From: Legionella antarctica
GTDB lineage: Bacteria; Pseudomonadota; Gammaproteobacteria; Legionellales; Legionellaceae
DNA length: 64,000 bases
Direction of reading: 5' to 3'
Assembly: GCF_011764505.1 (NCBI RefSeq)
Contig: NZ_AP022839.1
Location: 62,001-126,000, forward strand
Shown here: positions 8,411 through 18,800 of the stretch, one piece after another
How the letters are laid out: each line of letters starts with the position of its first letter
Position numbering within the stretch: the first letter of the stretch is position 1
Program-made: the position numbers and the translations under genes
The notes under the pieces: generated by a model
The model's database searches: none
What the model was told of the DNA's origin: nothing
Seen by the model: the letters and a program-made list of their open reading frames with translations, nothing else

Positions 8411-8983
8411 ATGTCAACAAAAGATGTTTATGATGAATTAAAAACCATCATGACGGATGCTTTATTACAAATGAGCAGGTTATCTGAAAGTGGTGTTACC
8501 AGAAATGCTGATTTTTTAGCAACGACTCAGCTTTTCTTAATTAGCATCATATCTACCGTAGCAGAGATTGCAGAAACTGTCAGCGAGGGTGGTGCGACTT
8601 GGGTTTATGCGGAAATCGAAACCGCAGCTAAGCACGGTGGGATAGATACCATTCGAAAAACCACAACCAGTAAAAATCAATATTCAATTGCTGACATGGC
8701 TCCTGATGATTTTCCAAGTGCTATGAATTATATTGGACAAGAACTATCCGCAACACTATTTAAGTCAATGCATGAGTTACCTCAACCATTACGAAAGCCT
8801 GAGATGTTGCTGCGTGGAGTTGAGGCGTTATTAGGAAATTTGTTAAATCAAAAGTTTTCAGATAATTCACATGGCATTCTAGACAGTCTCTGCGAGCATG
8901 TCCACATGGCATTGGATGATTTACAATCTGGAAAAAACACGGGTAAAAAGCCAGTAATGCTTCGAGTAGTCAAAGATGAGTGA
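8411..8983 (+). CDS. unknown protein, first gene of a coupled pair
   Basis: Protein of 190 residues, mostly predicted helical, with no motif I recognise. The stretch LATTQLFLISIISTVAEIAETV is hydrophobic but broken by charges and polar residues, so a membrane segment is uncertain. I chose ATG 8411, which has GAGGAA at a good distance, rather than the GTG at 8399. The next gene begins within its last codons (ATGAGTG), so the two are an operon. Function unknown. Confidence 0.6.
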   Translation: MSTKDVYDELKTIMTDALLQMSRLSESGVTRNADFLATTQLFLISIISTVAEIAETVSEGGATWVYAEIETAAKHGGIDTIRKTTTSKNQYSIADMAPDDFPSAMNYIGQELSATLFKSMHELPQPLRKPEMLLRGVEALLGNLLNQKFSDNSHGILDSLCEHVHMALDDLQSGKNTGKKPVMLRVVKDE

Positions 8984-9515
8984 TATTGTTGACTATGACC
9001 AATTAGTTGCGTTTTTAAAAAATGCCAGCTTGTTTGAGATTTATCGCTTGTCAGTCGCATTAAACAATGAGCTTGAAAATCCCTTACGAATATCTGCTCT
9101 TATTAATAAATTTAAGGAAGGTGATATCATTGAGTATTTTGATGCAACAACTCAATCCTTCATTGCAGCCCGTGTGTTACAAAAAGTACTTAAAAATGCA
9201 GTTGTGCAACGATTAGATGATGGTCGTCAGTGGAAAATTCCTTACCATATGCTTAAGATTGATAGTCGTGAATTTGTATTTGAGAAAAAAAAGCGTGGAC
9301 TGAATAAGAATTCTCTCAAAGTGGGTGATTTTGTTGGTTTCTCACGTGAAGGAGAAGAAATTATTGGATGTATTGAACGGCTAAATCAAAAAACGGTGAC
9401 ATTAGTGACTTCATCACAGCATCGATGGCGTGCTTCATATCAACTTCTTTATGAAATTATTGATGGGGAAAGTGTCGAATCTATTTCCTATTTAAATATC
9501 TCTCAAACCAAATGA
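8976..9515 (+). CDS. unknown protein with two tandem small-barrel-like repeats
   Basis: Protein of 179 residues. After a helical N-terminus there are two repeats of about 50 residues with the same skeleton: FKEGDIIEYF followed by RQWKIPYHMLKID (residues about 45-97), and LKVGDFVGFS followed by HRWRASYQLLYEIID (about 112-163). The GD-hydrophobic start and W-K/R-x-x-Y/LL end resemble Tudor, KOW or SH3-like barrels, which bind nucleic acid or protein tails. The gene overlaps the previous one by 8 bases. The family is not identified. Confidence 0.6.
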   Translation: MSDIVDYDQLVAFLKNASLFEIYRLSVALNNELENPLRISALINKFKEGDIIEYFDATTQSFIAARVLQKVLKNAVVQRLDDGRQWKIPYHMLKIDSREFVFEKKKRGLNKNSLKVGDFVGFSREGEEIIGCIERLNQKTVTLVTSSQHRWRASYQLLYEIIDGESVESISYLNISQTK

Positions 9516-9536
9516 GTTGGGATAATTATTGGTAAA

Positions 9537-9595
9537 ATGTAGCGAATACGAATTACTAAATCTCATGAAATGACGGAATTAGTAATTCGCTACAT
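9537..9595. terminator. imperfect hairpin downstream of the unknown pair
   Basis: ATGTAGCGAAT, then after six extra bases TACTAA, pairs with TTAGTAATTCGCTACAT across a loop of about 20 bases. It lies 22 bases after the stop at 9515 and may act as a terminator, although no T-run follows. GTAGC motifs also occur near 1350-1400 and 47830-47880. Confidence 0.4.
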
Positions 9596-9751
9596 ACACG
9601 CATAGTTCTCTTCAATATCATAAAATAAAACATAATAAACCTAAGAAGTTCTATGGTTATCTCGTCTAGAAATAAATTAATAAATATTTTATTTAATTCA
9701 AATTAAATTGTTTTAGCCAGGCACTGACGAATTCGATAGTACTTCGGGCTT
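9596..9751. other. AT-rich non-coding flank of Tn3-A
   Basis: No gene is seen. This is the left flank of transposon Tn3-A. The last bases (cgggctt) do not match the right flank (aagggcg), so no target duplication is present. A piece of the Tn3-B transposase gene would be expected here and is missing. Confidence 0.4.
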
Positions 9752-9783
9752 GGGGAGCAATGGAACAGCCAACCGACTTAAGG
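9752..9783. repeat. left terminal inverted repeat of Tn3-A
   Basis: 32 bases identical to the complement of 14533-14564. It contains the stop codon of the cargo phosphotransferase gene. Confidence 0.92.
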
Positions 9784-10569
9784 ATTTCTAAGACCATCTT
9801 CTATTCTAGTTAAATGATTCTTAATATACTCAACATCTGCCAAATAAAGCAGATGATGTCCATCTTGCATATTTAATTCGAAATCTTTATTACCTTTTTG
9901 CGCTTGTGCCAACAGAAAATCGACTAGAACTTCCAGCCTTTCAATAATCAAATTTGCCAATCCAATTCTTTGTTCATCTGATAAGCCATAGGCTTGGCAA
10001 AATAAACGTGCCCTTAAAATTTGGTCTCCAATAGTTCCAAACCCATCCTTGTTATTTGGATTGGTAAATGGACTCCAACGGTACAGGGCATAAGCAATAT
10101 CCCATGAACGAGGCCCTGGATGACAGGTATCGAAATCAATAATTCCAATAGCTTGTTCTCCATCTAAAACGACATTGTATGGAGCAAAATCACCGTGACA
10201 CATTACTTCTTCTGGGTAACGCGCTGGCAATTGCCAACATTTTTTCTTAGAAGTAAGGCCAACTAAGAAACTTTGTGAGGCATCATGAAAATTACGTAGT
10301 AAACGGGCTGCAGAAAGTAATGCTTTGCTTGAAGATGCAGAAGTATTCAATGGATAATTACACACATCCCCCTTTATAAAACTAACTATTTCTAGACCTT
10401 CGTCATCAAAACCCAAAGGCACAGGAGCAGAATAAAACCCATTTTTTCGTAAGTGATTAAGAAGGTTGTGAACTTGGTTAGTCCATGACCCAATAGGGCG
10501 ATGCACACAATCACCGATACGGATAATTTGGTTCTGACGCCCTCCTTCAAGGTATTTTGGTGCATTCAT
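9778..10569 (-). CDS. APH-family phosphotransferase (transposon cargo)
   Basis: Kinase-like protein of 263 residues of the aminoglycoside/choline phosphotransferase superfamily. The catalytic loop HGDFAPYN is at residues 125-132 and the metal-binding IDFD at 144-147. It is carried between a resolvase and the end of a Tn3-family transposon, the usual place for a selectable gene, so antibiotic modification is possible. The same fold also phosphorylates choline, amino acids and sugars, and I cannot tell the substrate. Its ATG shares a base with the resolvase stop (TAATG), so the two are coupled. Confidence 0.8.
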   Translation of the reverse strand: MNAPKYLEGGRQNQIIRIGDCVHRPIGSWTNQVHNLLNHLRKNGFYSAPVPLGFDDEGLEIVSFIKGDVCNYPLNTSASSSKALLSAARLLRNFHDASQSFLVGLTSKKKCWQLPARYPEEVMCHGDFAPYNVVLDGEQAIGIIDFDTCHPGPRSWDIAYALYRWSPFTNPNNKDGFGTIGDQILRARLFCQAYGLSDEQRIGLANLIIERLEVLVDFLLAQAQKGNKDFELNMQDGHHLLYLADVEYIKNHLTRIEDGLRNP

Positions 10570-11126
10570 TAGCTTACCCCTTGATCAAGCAAACGATAAA
10601 TCGTCGCTTTATGAACATTAAAAGTTTTTGCAACTTCACTAACTGATTTTTCTTCTTGTAGCAATCGCTTGGCTAGTACCTTTTGCTCCTCATTCATTTT
10701 CTCAGGTCGACCAAAACGGACTCCACGTTGCCGCGCAGCTACACGACCAGCCCCCGTCCGCTCACGAATTAAATCACGTTCAAATTCAGCAATACCTGCA
10801 AATACGGTCATTACCATCTTACCACCAGGAGTAGTTGTATCTGCCCACGGTTCAGAAAGAGATAGAAACGAGGCTTTAGCTATTTGGATTGACTCAACAA
10901 GCTCAAGCAGCTGATGAGTTGAGCGTGCCAACCTATCTAATTTCCAAACGACAACCACATTCTCAGGGCGCAGCTGATCGAGCAACCGTTGTAACTCAGG
11001 ACGTTCTCTTTTCGCCCCAGAAATTTTTTCTTGAAAAATACGACCACAGCCAGCCTCTTTTAAAGCGGCTATCTGTAATTCCAAATTTTGGTCGGTGGTT
11101 GAAACTCGCGCATAGCCAATTTTCAT
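10569..11126 (-). CDS. tnpR: Tn3-A resolvase (serine recombinase)
   Basis: Protein of 185 residues with the whole resolvase layout: GYARVSTTDQNLELQ including the catalytic serine, VVWKLDRLARS, AEFERDLIRERTGAG and a C-terminal HTH (SVSEVAKTFNVHKATIYRLL). It would resolve cointegrates at the res region next to its start. It is divergent from tnpA, as in many Tn3-family elements, and is followed by the cargo gene in the same transcript. Confidence 0.93.
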   Translation of the reverse strand: MKIGYARVSTTDQNLELQIAALKEAGCGRIFQEKISGAKRERPELQRLLDQLRPENVVVVWKLDRLARSTHQLLELVESIQIAKASFLSLSEPWADTTTPGGKMVMTVFAGIAEFERDLIRERTGAGRVAARQRGVRFGRPEKMNEEQKVLAKRLLQEEKSVSEVAKTFNVHKATIYRLLDQGVS

Positions 11127-11139
11127 ATTTATATCCTTT

Positions 11140-11202
11140 AAATTCGTTGCAAATTATATCGCAAAAGAATAGACTTTTGCACCTGATATTTGCAACGAAT
11201 TT
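11140..11202. promoter_or_regulatory. res-like region between tnpR and tnpA of Tn3-A
   Basis: AAATTCGTTGCAAAT (11140-11154) and its exact complement (11188-11202) enclose a smaller inverted pair, CGCAAAA and TTTTGCA. A further inverted pair, CGCAAAACTT-ct-AAGTTTTGCG, follows at about 11234-11255. Repeated resolvase subsites in the gap between divergent tnpR and tnpA are what res sites look like. Confidence 0.7.
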
Positions 11203-11280
11203 GAGCCAATGAATCCGTGGCATCAATTTTCACCGCAAAACTTCTAAGTTTTGCGACAACACCTATCGATTTGGATAAAT

Positions 11281-14200
11281 ATGCCTGTCAGTTTTCTCTC
11301 CCCAGTACAATGTGACAATTACGCTAAATATCCTACTGACCTACCATCAGATATCGTAGATAGCCTTTTTTTCCTCGATGATCAAGATATGGAATGGATT
11401 GCAAGCAAACGTGGTGACTACAGCAGGTTAGGTTATGCATTACAGCTGACAACAGTTCGATTTATTGGGGCTTTTATTTCTGACTTGGATCAGATTCCTC
11501 GTGTAGTAATTGAGCGAGTTGCTATTCAAATCAAGGTTAATGATCCCGAAAGTTGCATATCAATCTACATGAAAAGTGAGCAGCGTTGGCGTCATGCTGT
11601 TGAAATTCGAGCGCGTTATGGCTATCTAGAATTTGCTGAAAAAGGGTGTCGTTATCGTCTTGGTCGCATATTATGTGCACTATGCTGGACTGGTACTGAC
11701 AGACCTGGCGTGCTTTTTGATCATGCAGTGGGTTGGCTATCTACCAACAAAATATTGTTACCAGGTATTACAGTCCTTGAGCGTTTTGTTGCAGAAATTC
11801 GCTCCAGGATGGAGTCTCGCTTATGGCGAATGTTGATTAAAAATTTAAGCGCATCACAACAGGAAAAATTGAATGACCTCTTGGTAGTAGAGGATGACGA
11901 ACATCTGTCTTTGCTTGATAAACTGCGTAAAGGTCCGGTTAGTATCAGTAGCACAGCTCTTGTGCACGCATTAAAACGGGTTGAGTCTGCCCGCAACATT
12001 AGTGTTGAATTACCACTGTACCGCATCCCCGCCTGTAAAATAGCAACACTTGCACGCTTTGCTAATACGGCAAAAATTACAGCCATCAACCGCTTGCCGT
12101 TTGAACGTAAAATGGCGACGCTCGTTGCGTTTGCGAATCACTTTGAGTCAGACTCCCAAGATGATTCTCTGGACGTGCTAAGTCAGGTATTGCGCGATTT
12201 ATTCTCAAAGGCCAAGCAAGAAAATAAAAATACACGACTGCGAACTCTTAAAGATCTCGATAAAGCGGCAGCCACATTGGTTGATGCATGTAAATTATTA
12301 CTGAATACAGAATTATCTGATAATGAAATTCGGGACACAATTTATACAACAGTAGGTCATGAAACGCTTGTCTCTGCAGTTGAAAATGCCACTGCCTTAA
12401 TCAGGCCGCCAAGTAATGTGTTTTATCATGAACTTGAACAAAAGGAAAAAACAGTTCAGAAATTTTTACCTGCGCTCCTTCGAGTAATAAATTTTGATAG
12501 TAATCAAGCGGGAAAACCTCTTCTTGCCAGTCTTGAATGGTTAAAGGGAAAACAAACGGATGAACCGCCAATGGAGATTATTGGAACATCATGGAAACGT
12601 AATATTGTTATTAAAAATGAATGCAGTGTTATCAATTGGCCACAAGACGAACCAAGACCCACTTATCGTGCCATAAAGAAGCTTGTAAAAACCCAAGATG
12701 GTATCATTTTGCATAACGATAAACTTTTGTACGCTGATCTTATCAATAAAAAAATTACGGCAATCGTTGTACCAGAGAAAAAACAACCCCATGTTGAGAA
12801 ATTGAAAAAATCTATTTTGAACATGGAGGAAGTTCAAAAAAATGCGAATGATAAAGAGCTTGTATTAATAGCATCAATAACTGGCCGAGATAGCAAAAAA
12901 ACTACGATTGACCGAACGGCATATACTTTTTGCGTTCTTGATAAATTGCAATCGGCACTGAAACGTAGGGATGTGTTCATAAGTCCAAGTTGGCGGTATG
13001 CTGATCCAAGAGCCAATCTTTATTCTGGCTCAGAGTGGGAGGCAGTACGCCCTATGATTTGCCGTTCATTAAATTTAACAATTGACCCAACACCAATCGT
13101 CACAAGCCTTTCAGATGAACTACATCAAGTGTATCGGTTAGTTGCAGCAAATATTGATAATAATCCTGCTGTTCGATTTGAAACGGTTAAGGGTAATGAA
13201 GAACTGATTCTAACCCAGCTCGATGCACTTGATGAGCCTCCATCATTAAAAGCATTGAGAGCCGCTGTAAAAGCAAAATTACCACGTGTCGATTTACCCG
13301 AGATGGTACTTGAAATAGCCACACGTACTGGATTTGCGGATGGATTTACCCACATTAATGAAGGAAGTGCGCGTGTCGAGGATCTATTGATCAGTTTATG
13401 TGCTGAATTGCTAGCAGACGCTTGCAATACTGGACGAGAACCGTTTGTTCGTGAGGATATACCTGCTTTAAAAAGAGATAGATTGGTATGGGTTGATCAA
13501 AATTATATTCGAAATGAAACGATAATGGCGGTCAATGCCATTTTAGTTTCTGCTCAAAATCAAATTCCATTAGCTAAGAAATGGGGCGGAGGAGATATTG
13601 CATCGGCTGATGGCATGCGCTTCGTTGTACCTGTTAGAACAGTGCACGCTGCTCCAAATCCAAAATATTTTAAATCAGGTCGTGGTGTCACTTGGTACAA
13701 TCTGATCTCTAATCAACGAACTGGCTTAAATGCTGTAACAGTGCCTGGCACTTTACGTGATAGCCTAATATTGTTAGGCGTTGTTCTTGAGCAACAGACG
13801 GAATTACAGCCAACGCGGATCATGACAGATGCAGGCGCATACAGTGATATTGTATTTGGACTGTTTCGTTTGTTGGGACTTCGTTTCAGTCCGCGATTGG
13901 CTGATATGGGTGGTGCTAGATTCTGGCGAATTGATCCGTTGGCTGATTATGGAAAACTCAATGTACTCGCAAAAAGTCGTATAAATATAAATCTTGTTCC
14001 TCCTGAGTGGGATGATATTTTACGTTTGTTAGCCTCATTAAAGCTCGGGAGAGTCCCTGCAGAGGGCATTATGCGCACTTTTCAAGTAGCTGATAAACCC
14101 ACTCGCTTAGCCAAAGCAATTGCAGAAATTGGACGAATTGACAAAACCATCCACATGCTCAATTATCTTCATGATGAATCATTCCGTCGTCAGACCTTAG

Positions 14201-14538
14201 TACAATTAAATTTGGGTGAAGGTCGACACAGTTTAGGTCGCGCTGTTTTTCACGGTAAGCGTGGAGAGCTTCATCAACGGTATCGGGCTGGACAAGAAGA
14301 TCAGCTTGGTGCTCTTGGGCTTGTTTTAAATATCATCACACTTTGGAATACCATTTATATGGATGCTGCCATTAATCAATTACGACAAGAAGGCTTCCTG
14401 GTACTCGATGAAGATGTAGCCAGACTGTCCGCATATGGATATGGTCACATTAATATGCTCGGACGATATTCCTTTGCGATGCCAGATGAGGTGAAGCGTG
14501 GTGAGTTAAGACCATTAAGAACTGCTGAAAAGCCTTAA
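11281..14538 (+). CDS. tnpA: Tn3-A transposase
   Basis: Transposase of about 1085 residues with the N-terminal DUF4158-type region and the C-terminal Tn3 DDE domain. The acidic residues are seen in ASADGMRF (near residue 775), IMTDAGAYSD (near 848) and GEGRHSLGR (near 979). I start at ATG 11281; a TTG 30 bases upstream lies inside a res-like repeat. The stop codon is in the right terminal repeat. It appears intact, so the element may still move. Confidence 0.92.
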   Translation: MPVSFLSPVQCDNYAKYPTDLPSDIVDSLFFLDDQDMEWIASKRGDYSRLGYALQLTTVRFIGAFISDLDQIPRVVIERVAIQIKVNDPESCISIYMKSEQRWRHAVEIRARYGYLEFAEKGCRYRLGRILCALCWTGTDRPGVLFDHAVGWLSTNKILLPGITVLERFVAEIRSRMESRLWRMLIKNLSASQQEKLNDLLVVEDDEHLSLLDKLRKGPVSISSTALVHALKRVESARNISVELPLYRIPACKIATLARFANTAKITAINRLPFERKMATLVAFANHFESDSQDDSLDVLSQVLRDLFSKAKQENKNTRLRTLKDLDKAAATLVDACKLLLNTELSDNEIRDTIYTTVGHETLVSAVENATALIRPPSNVFYHELEQKEKTVQKFLPALLRVINFDSNQAGKPLLASLEWLKGKQTDEPPMEIIGTSWKRNIVIKNECSVINWPQDEPRPTYRAIKKLVKTQDGIILHNDKLLYADLINKKITAIVVPEKKQPHVEKLKKSILNMEEVQKNANDKELVLIASITGRDSKKTTIDRTAYTFCVLDKLQSALKRRDVFISPSWRYADPRANLYSGSEWEAVRPMICRSLNLTIDPTPIVTSLSDELHQVYRLVAANIDNNPAVRFETVKGNEELILTQLDALDEPPSLKALRAAVKAKLPRVDLPEMVLEIATRTGFADGFTHINEGSARVEDLLISLCAELLADACNTGREPFVREDIPALKRDRLVWVDQNYIRNETIMAVNAILVSAQNQIPLAKKWGGGDIASADGMRFVVPVRTVHAAPNPKYFKSGRGVTWYNLISNQRTGLNAVTVPGTLRDSLILLGVVLEQQTELQPTRIMTDAGAYSDIVFGLFRLLGLRFSPRLADMGGARFWRIDPLADYGKLNVLAKSRININLVPPEWDDILRLLASLKLGRVPAEGIMRTFQVADKPTRLAKAIAEIGRIDKTIHMLNYLHDESFRRQTLVQLNLGEGRHSLGRAVFHGKRGELHQRYRAGQEDQLGALGLVLNIITLWNTIYMDAAINQLRQEGFLVLDEDVARLSAYGYGHINMLGRYSFAMPDEVKRGELRPLRTAEKP

Positions 14539-14564
14539 GTCGGTTGGCTGTTCCATTGCTCCCC
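14533..14564. repeat. right terminal inverted repeat of Tn3-A
   Basis: 32 bases, the exact complement of 9752-9783. It includes the TAA of tnpA. Confidence 0.92.
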
Positions 14565-15756
14565 AAGGGCGCTTACAGATAAATTAATTGATATGTTCAA
14601 TCGTATTATTCGTAATGTGATTCATAAATCAGAAAAACGTATCGTTAAAAAGCTTATCAATGATGTAAAGAAGGTTTATGGTAAAGAAATTATCCTTTTC
14701 CAGATAGCCGAAGCATGTTTAGAGCAGCCAGATGGAACGATACGAGATAAAATTTTTCCAATTGTTGGCAAGGATAAATTAAAAAATATTATTGATGAAT
14801 ATAAGAAAAAAGGGCCAAAGTACCAAAGCCTACTACATCAACAAATTCGAAGCTCTTATGCCAGTTATTATCGACGTATGGTTCAACCTTTATTGGAAAA
14901 CGTGACTTTTCGCTCAAATAACTCAGAGCATCAACCTATCCTCGATGCTTTGGGGTTAATCAAAAAATATTTTGACAGTAATACAGTCTATTTTCCAGAC
15001 GATGAAGATATACCTGATTGCTTGCCTGATAAATGGAAGAAACGCATTGTTGATGCTCGTACCGGAAAAATTAAACGAATTTGTTATGAAGTTTATGTAT
15101 TAAAAAAACTTGCAGATCGTATAAGGTGCCGTGAAATATGGATTGAAGGTTCTTTTAAACATAAAAATCCAGATGAAGATTTGCCAAATAACTTTGAAGA
15201 CAACAAAGAAGAGTACTTTGATGATTTGTCTTTACCCATTGATGGCGATGTATTTATTGAACAATTAAAACAAAAATTAACTGGCGCATTAACCACTTTA
15301 AATGACACTATCCCAAAAAATCCAAAAGTTCGAATTAGTACTCAAAATGGTGGTCGCATTATTGTCACGCCTCTTACGCCTCAAGCAGAATCAAAAAACG
15401 TTGGATTTATAAAAAAATATCTACAGGAAAAATGGGAAGGAACCAATCTAATTGATATGTTTAAAGAAGTTGATTTAGAAAACCAATTTACCCATGATTT
15501 TATTTCTTATGGTCAGAAAACATATTTAAAACCAAATGAAATTTCAGAAAGGATATTACTTACAATCTATGGGATGGGAACGAATGTTGGGTTAAAGCAT
15601 ATGTGTGCTGGAAACCCTCATATCAGTGACCATCAACTGAGACACATTAAAAATTATTTTTTATCCACTGATAATTTAAAAAATGCGTTGAGTAAAGTCG
15701 CAAATGCATTATTTAAATTAAGATTAGAGGAAATATGGGGAGGAATGCCTATTGCT
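14565..15756 (+). pseudogene. middle part of the Tn3-B transposase, cut on both sides
   Basis: The frame runs from the border of Tn3-A (ALTDKLIDMFNRII) to the border of Tn3-C and matches the central part of Tn3-family TnpA (KSEKRIVKKL, KGPKYQSLLHQQIRSSYASYYRRM, FRSNNSEHQPILDALG). The N-terminal few hundred residues are missing. The C-terminal catalytic part continues at 23506 in the same frame once Tn3-C and one copy of TTGCT are removed. This remnant defines an older transposon, here called Tn3-B. Confidence 0.88.
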
Positions 15757-15887
15757 CGGGGTAAGTCAAGATACGTGTGCAAATGGGTCACATCACTTTT
15801 AAAACCGGCTACAACCCTTTCTGCATATGAGTTGTAGCCTCTAACTATAGAAGTAATTTCGTGGTTAATAATAAAACAAATCATGCT
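15757..15887. repeat. left long terminal inverted repeat of Tn3-C
   Basis: Begins CGGGGTAAGTCAAGATACG and matches the complement of the right end, with about 15 differences by eye, up to CATGCT at 15887, slightly inside tnpA. The outermost 70 bases match best. Confidence 0.8.
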
Positions 15888-18800
15888 GCAACGGCGTGCT
15901 CTATTGACTCGGTTCGCACCTTAAACAAGAATTTATCCCTTGTCACATGCAGATTTACTGGTCGACGACCTAAATCCAGTATATATTCGCCAAAACGTTT
16001 GATCTGCTCTGTCATGTAGGGACTCATATGGCTTAGATCCTCCGCCGTAATCGTATAACCTTCCTGAATTAATGCATGACAGACATCAGTAATATCAATT
16101 ACGTTTTGCAACATGATGCAATTGGCGATTAAATCGTTATGCTTAACGGCCTTTTCCATTTCATCAGGATCATTCGATGCCACCAAATATTTTGAGCCAA
16201 ATCTAATCCAGTCTTCAAGCGTGTGATAAGACTCAACTTTATTTGTCGTTGCCGTAATGGTTTGTCTCAATTCCTTACTGGACACATAGTCGAGCAAAAA
16301 AGTGGTGCGAATTACTTTTCCTAATTCCTGAAATGCCTTATACAACCTGTTTTGATTGTTATATGAATTAAGTTTGGTCAGTATAAATGAAGAGGATACC
16401 TTTCCCAATTTTATAGAAATGATTACCTGCATTAAGTCTTGCCAATGCGTCTCCAAAAGATCCCAGTCAATTTCAGACTCACAAAACATTGAATCGATAT
16501 TGGTGTATTTCGTTTTTTTGTCCACCCGATACAAATTTAAATCCTTCCAATTGCGAATTCTCGGCATTAATTGAATTCCGAGTAAATACGCAAAAGCAAA
16601 GACCGGTAAGGACTGGCCTTGTGTATCCGAATGCACAATATTCGGCTGCACTTCAGATGCATTTTTTAATAAGCCATCGATAATATGTATGGCTTCCCAT
16701 ACCCCGCATTGAATAAATGTTGAAAATAACGCAATGTAATTATCGGCTATATGCCGGTAGGCTATGCCGCCTTTTCTGCCATAACGGATATGTTGCTCCG
16801 CAATCATGTTGTCATCATGAATATCCTCAAGTGTTCCGTCAACGGCCACACGCTGTCCGCTACCCCATGCGTGCAATAAAGGAAACTCATTTAAGCAATT
16901 AATGATACGTAAGATCGCTTTTGTTAATGACTTCAACGTGAAATGTTTTTTGTTGATTCTTGATAAGGTGCGGGGTTCAATTTCAAATCGTACGTGCTTG
17001 GCTGTCTGAGTCGGGCCCAAGCTTGTTCCATAGCAAAAGTTGGTTAAAATGTATTTTTCAATGGGATTGTCTAACTTTCCCTCCGTGCCTGATATGGGCC
17101 CAAACTCATCTGCCCAGCCCGTGTGATGGTGCCCATTCGTCAATATGTCTAACAGACTTCTTTCTGGTAGGCGCGAGCGAACTAAATTTTCAATTTTTTC
17201 GGCGTTCTCGCTTTTGGATTTTGGCTCATATTTCTTGAGAACAGGCCGTCCTTCTTCATTAATGACAAAATCAGGGATGTTAAAATAGTTTTGATCGACA
17301 TATTGGGCTTTATCCGTCAGTGTCTTTTTAAGATGCCCCAGCATGTCCTTCGCGTTATTGGCAATCCCAACGTCTTCGCAATAGGTTTCTAAATGTTCCC
17401 CGCACTCTGCCCAAGGCAACAGCTCGGCGCGATAGTCCGCATAATTTCTAGCGCCTTTAACGTACAGATCACCGGAATTAAGCCCCTTGGACACATACTC
17501 AAAAACACAGCTTTCCATGGCTCGGCGATTGATTTTAGTCTTGTTTATAGAACCCATGATCTGCTTTTTCCAGAACGCGGTGGTAAATGACAGATCAATG
17601 TCGTCCGTAATAAACTCAGCGCGTCGATTCTCATGCGTCAATAAATATTTCATGGCAACAATGAGCTTGTCGTCTTGTGTGGGGCTATGTAGCTGAAGTG
17701 CTTTCAAAATTTTAAAGAGCAATGATCGCCGTTTCTGGATCATATCTGTTAGGTATATTCTATACTCATTCCCATGGCTGGCCAATATATCATCGCATTT
17801 GTTTGTCAAGACTGCGAAACCGCCACCATCTTCAATTTTTTTATAAAATTCTTTAACAAACTTAGCCTGCTCCGTGATGGATTCCCCGTCATGAATTATC
17901 TGTTTAAATAACTCAACAATGTTGCAGGTATCTTCTTTGCTGTTTTTGAGTTTGTTTTCAAGTTCAGTCTTGGAGTGTTTGTGCGCAATAGATATCAGTC
18001 GACAAAACATGACAGCGAGGGCATCTTTAGCGTTGGCTTGAGAGCGGTAAATTAAGGCAGCAATTAATGTATAGCGTTTTGCTTCGCTAAAATCATTTAA
18101 CTCATCGGCACTGAGCTGGTTAGCTTCTTCGGCAAATTGCTCAATTTTTATCTTTGCAATGCCATCCAGACAGTTTATGACATTTCCAAAGGACATCAAC
18201 CACTGAAAATGATCTAAGAATTCATGGAATTTTTTTATACTTGGTCGTTTTGGTAGGTTTTTTAACTTATTAAATAATGTGCGCTGAGTTCCATCTTGTA
18301 ATTTTAACAGGCTGGTGAATAAATCTGACTGGCCAGAGGCCATGACTCGCCGCATGGTTTCACGAAATATTTTGTTATTCACACTGTGTCTGGTATGACG
18401 GACAATACGACTCAGCCTGTAAAAACTGGGCAACTCATAACTGGCATGTACCAATTTCTCAATAACGGCATTGATGATGTCTGAAAGATTGTTCATTGAA
18501 TGTGAGGCATCATAAGCATATTGGATAGCCAGTTTCATGCCTTGATGAATATTGACGCCATCAGTAGGCTCATACCCCCAACGTTTAACATTCAGAAACT
18601 CACGAATTTTCTGTCTGTGGCGGTAGATGCTTTTATTATTGTCGCTGTAACCCGGTGTTAGTCGATAATGATATTTTAATTCTTGACGGACATGCGTAAT
18701 GATTTCCGATGGTATTTTGTCCATCTCAATAAAATAGCCTAACCGTTGAAATGTTTTGAGCTGGATAGCCAAGTTAAATCGCGATCTATCATTTTTTCCA

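Larger units (their letters stand above)
9752..14564. mobile_element. Tn3-family transposon Tn3-A with a phosphotransferase cargo gene
   Basis: Bounded by perfect 32-bp inverted repeats starting GGGGAGCAATGGAACAGCC (9752-9783 and 14533-14564). It contains a cargo phosphotransferase and a resolvase on the minus strand, a res-like region, and tnpA on the plus strand, for 4813 bp. The stop codons of both outer genes lie inside the terminal repeats. It interrupts the tnpA of another Tn3-family element at its right side. The flanks show no 5-bp duplication, so the left flank was probably lost in an adjacent deletion. Confidence 0.9.
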
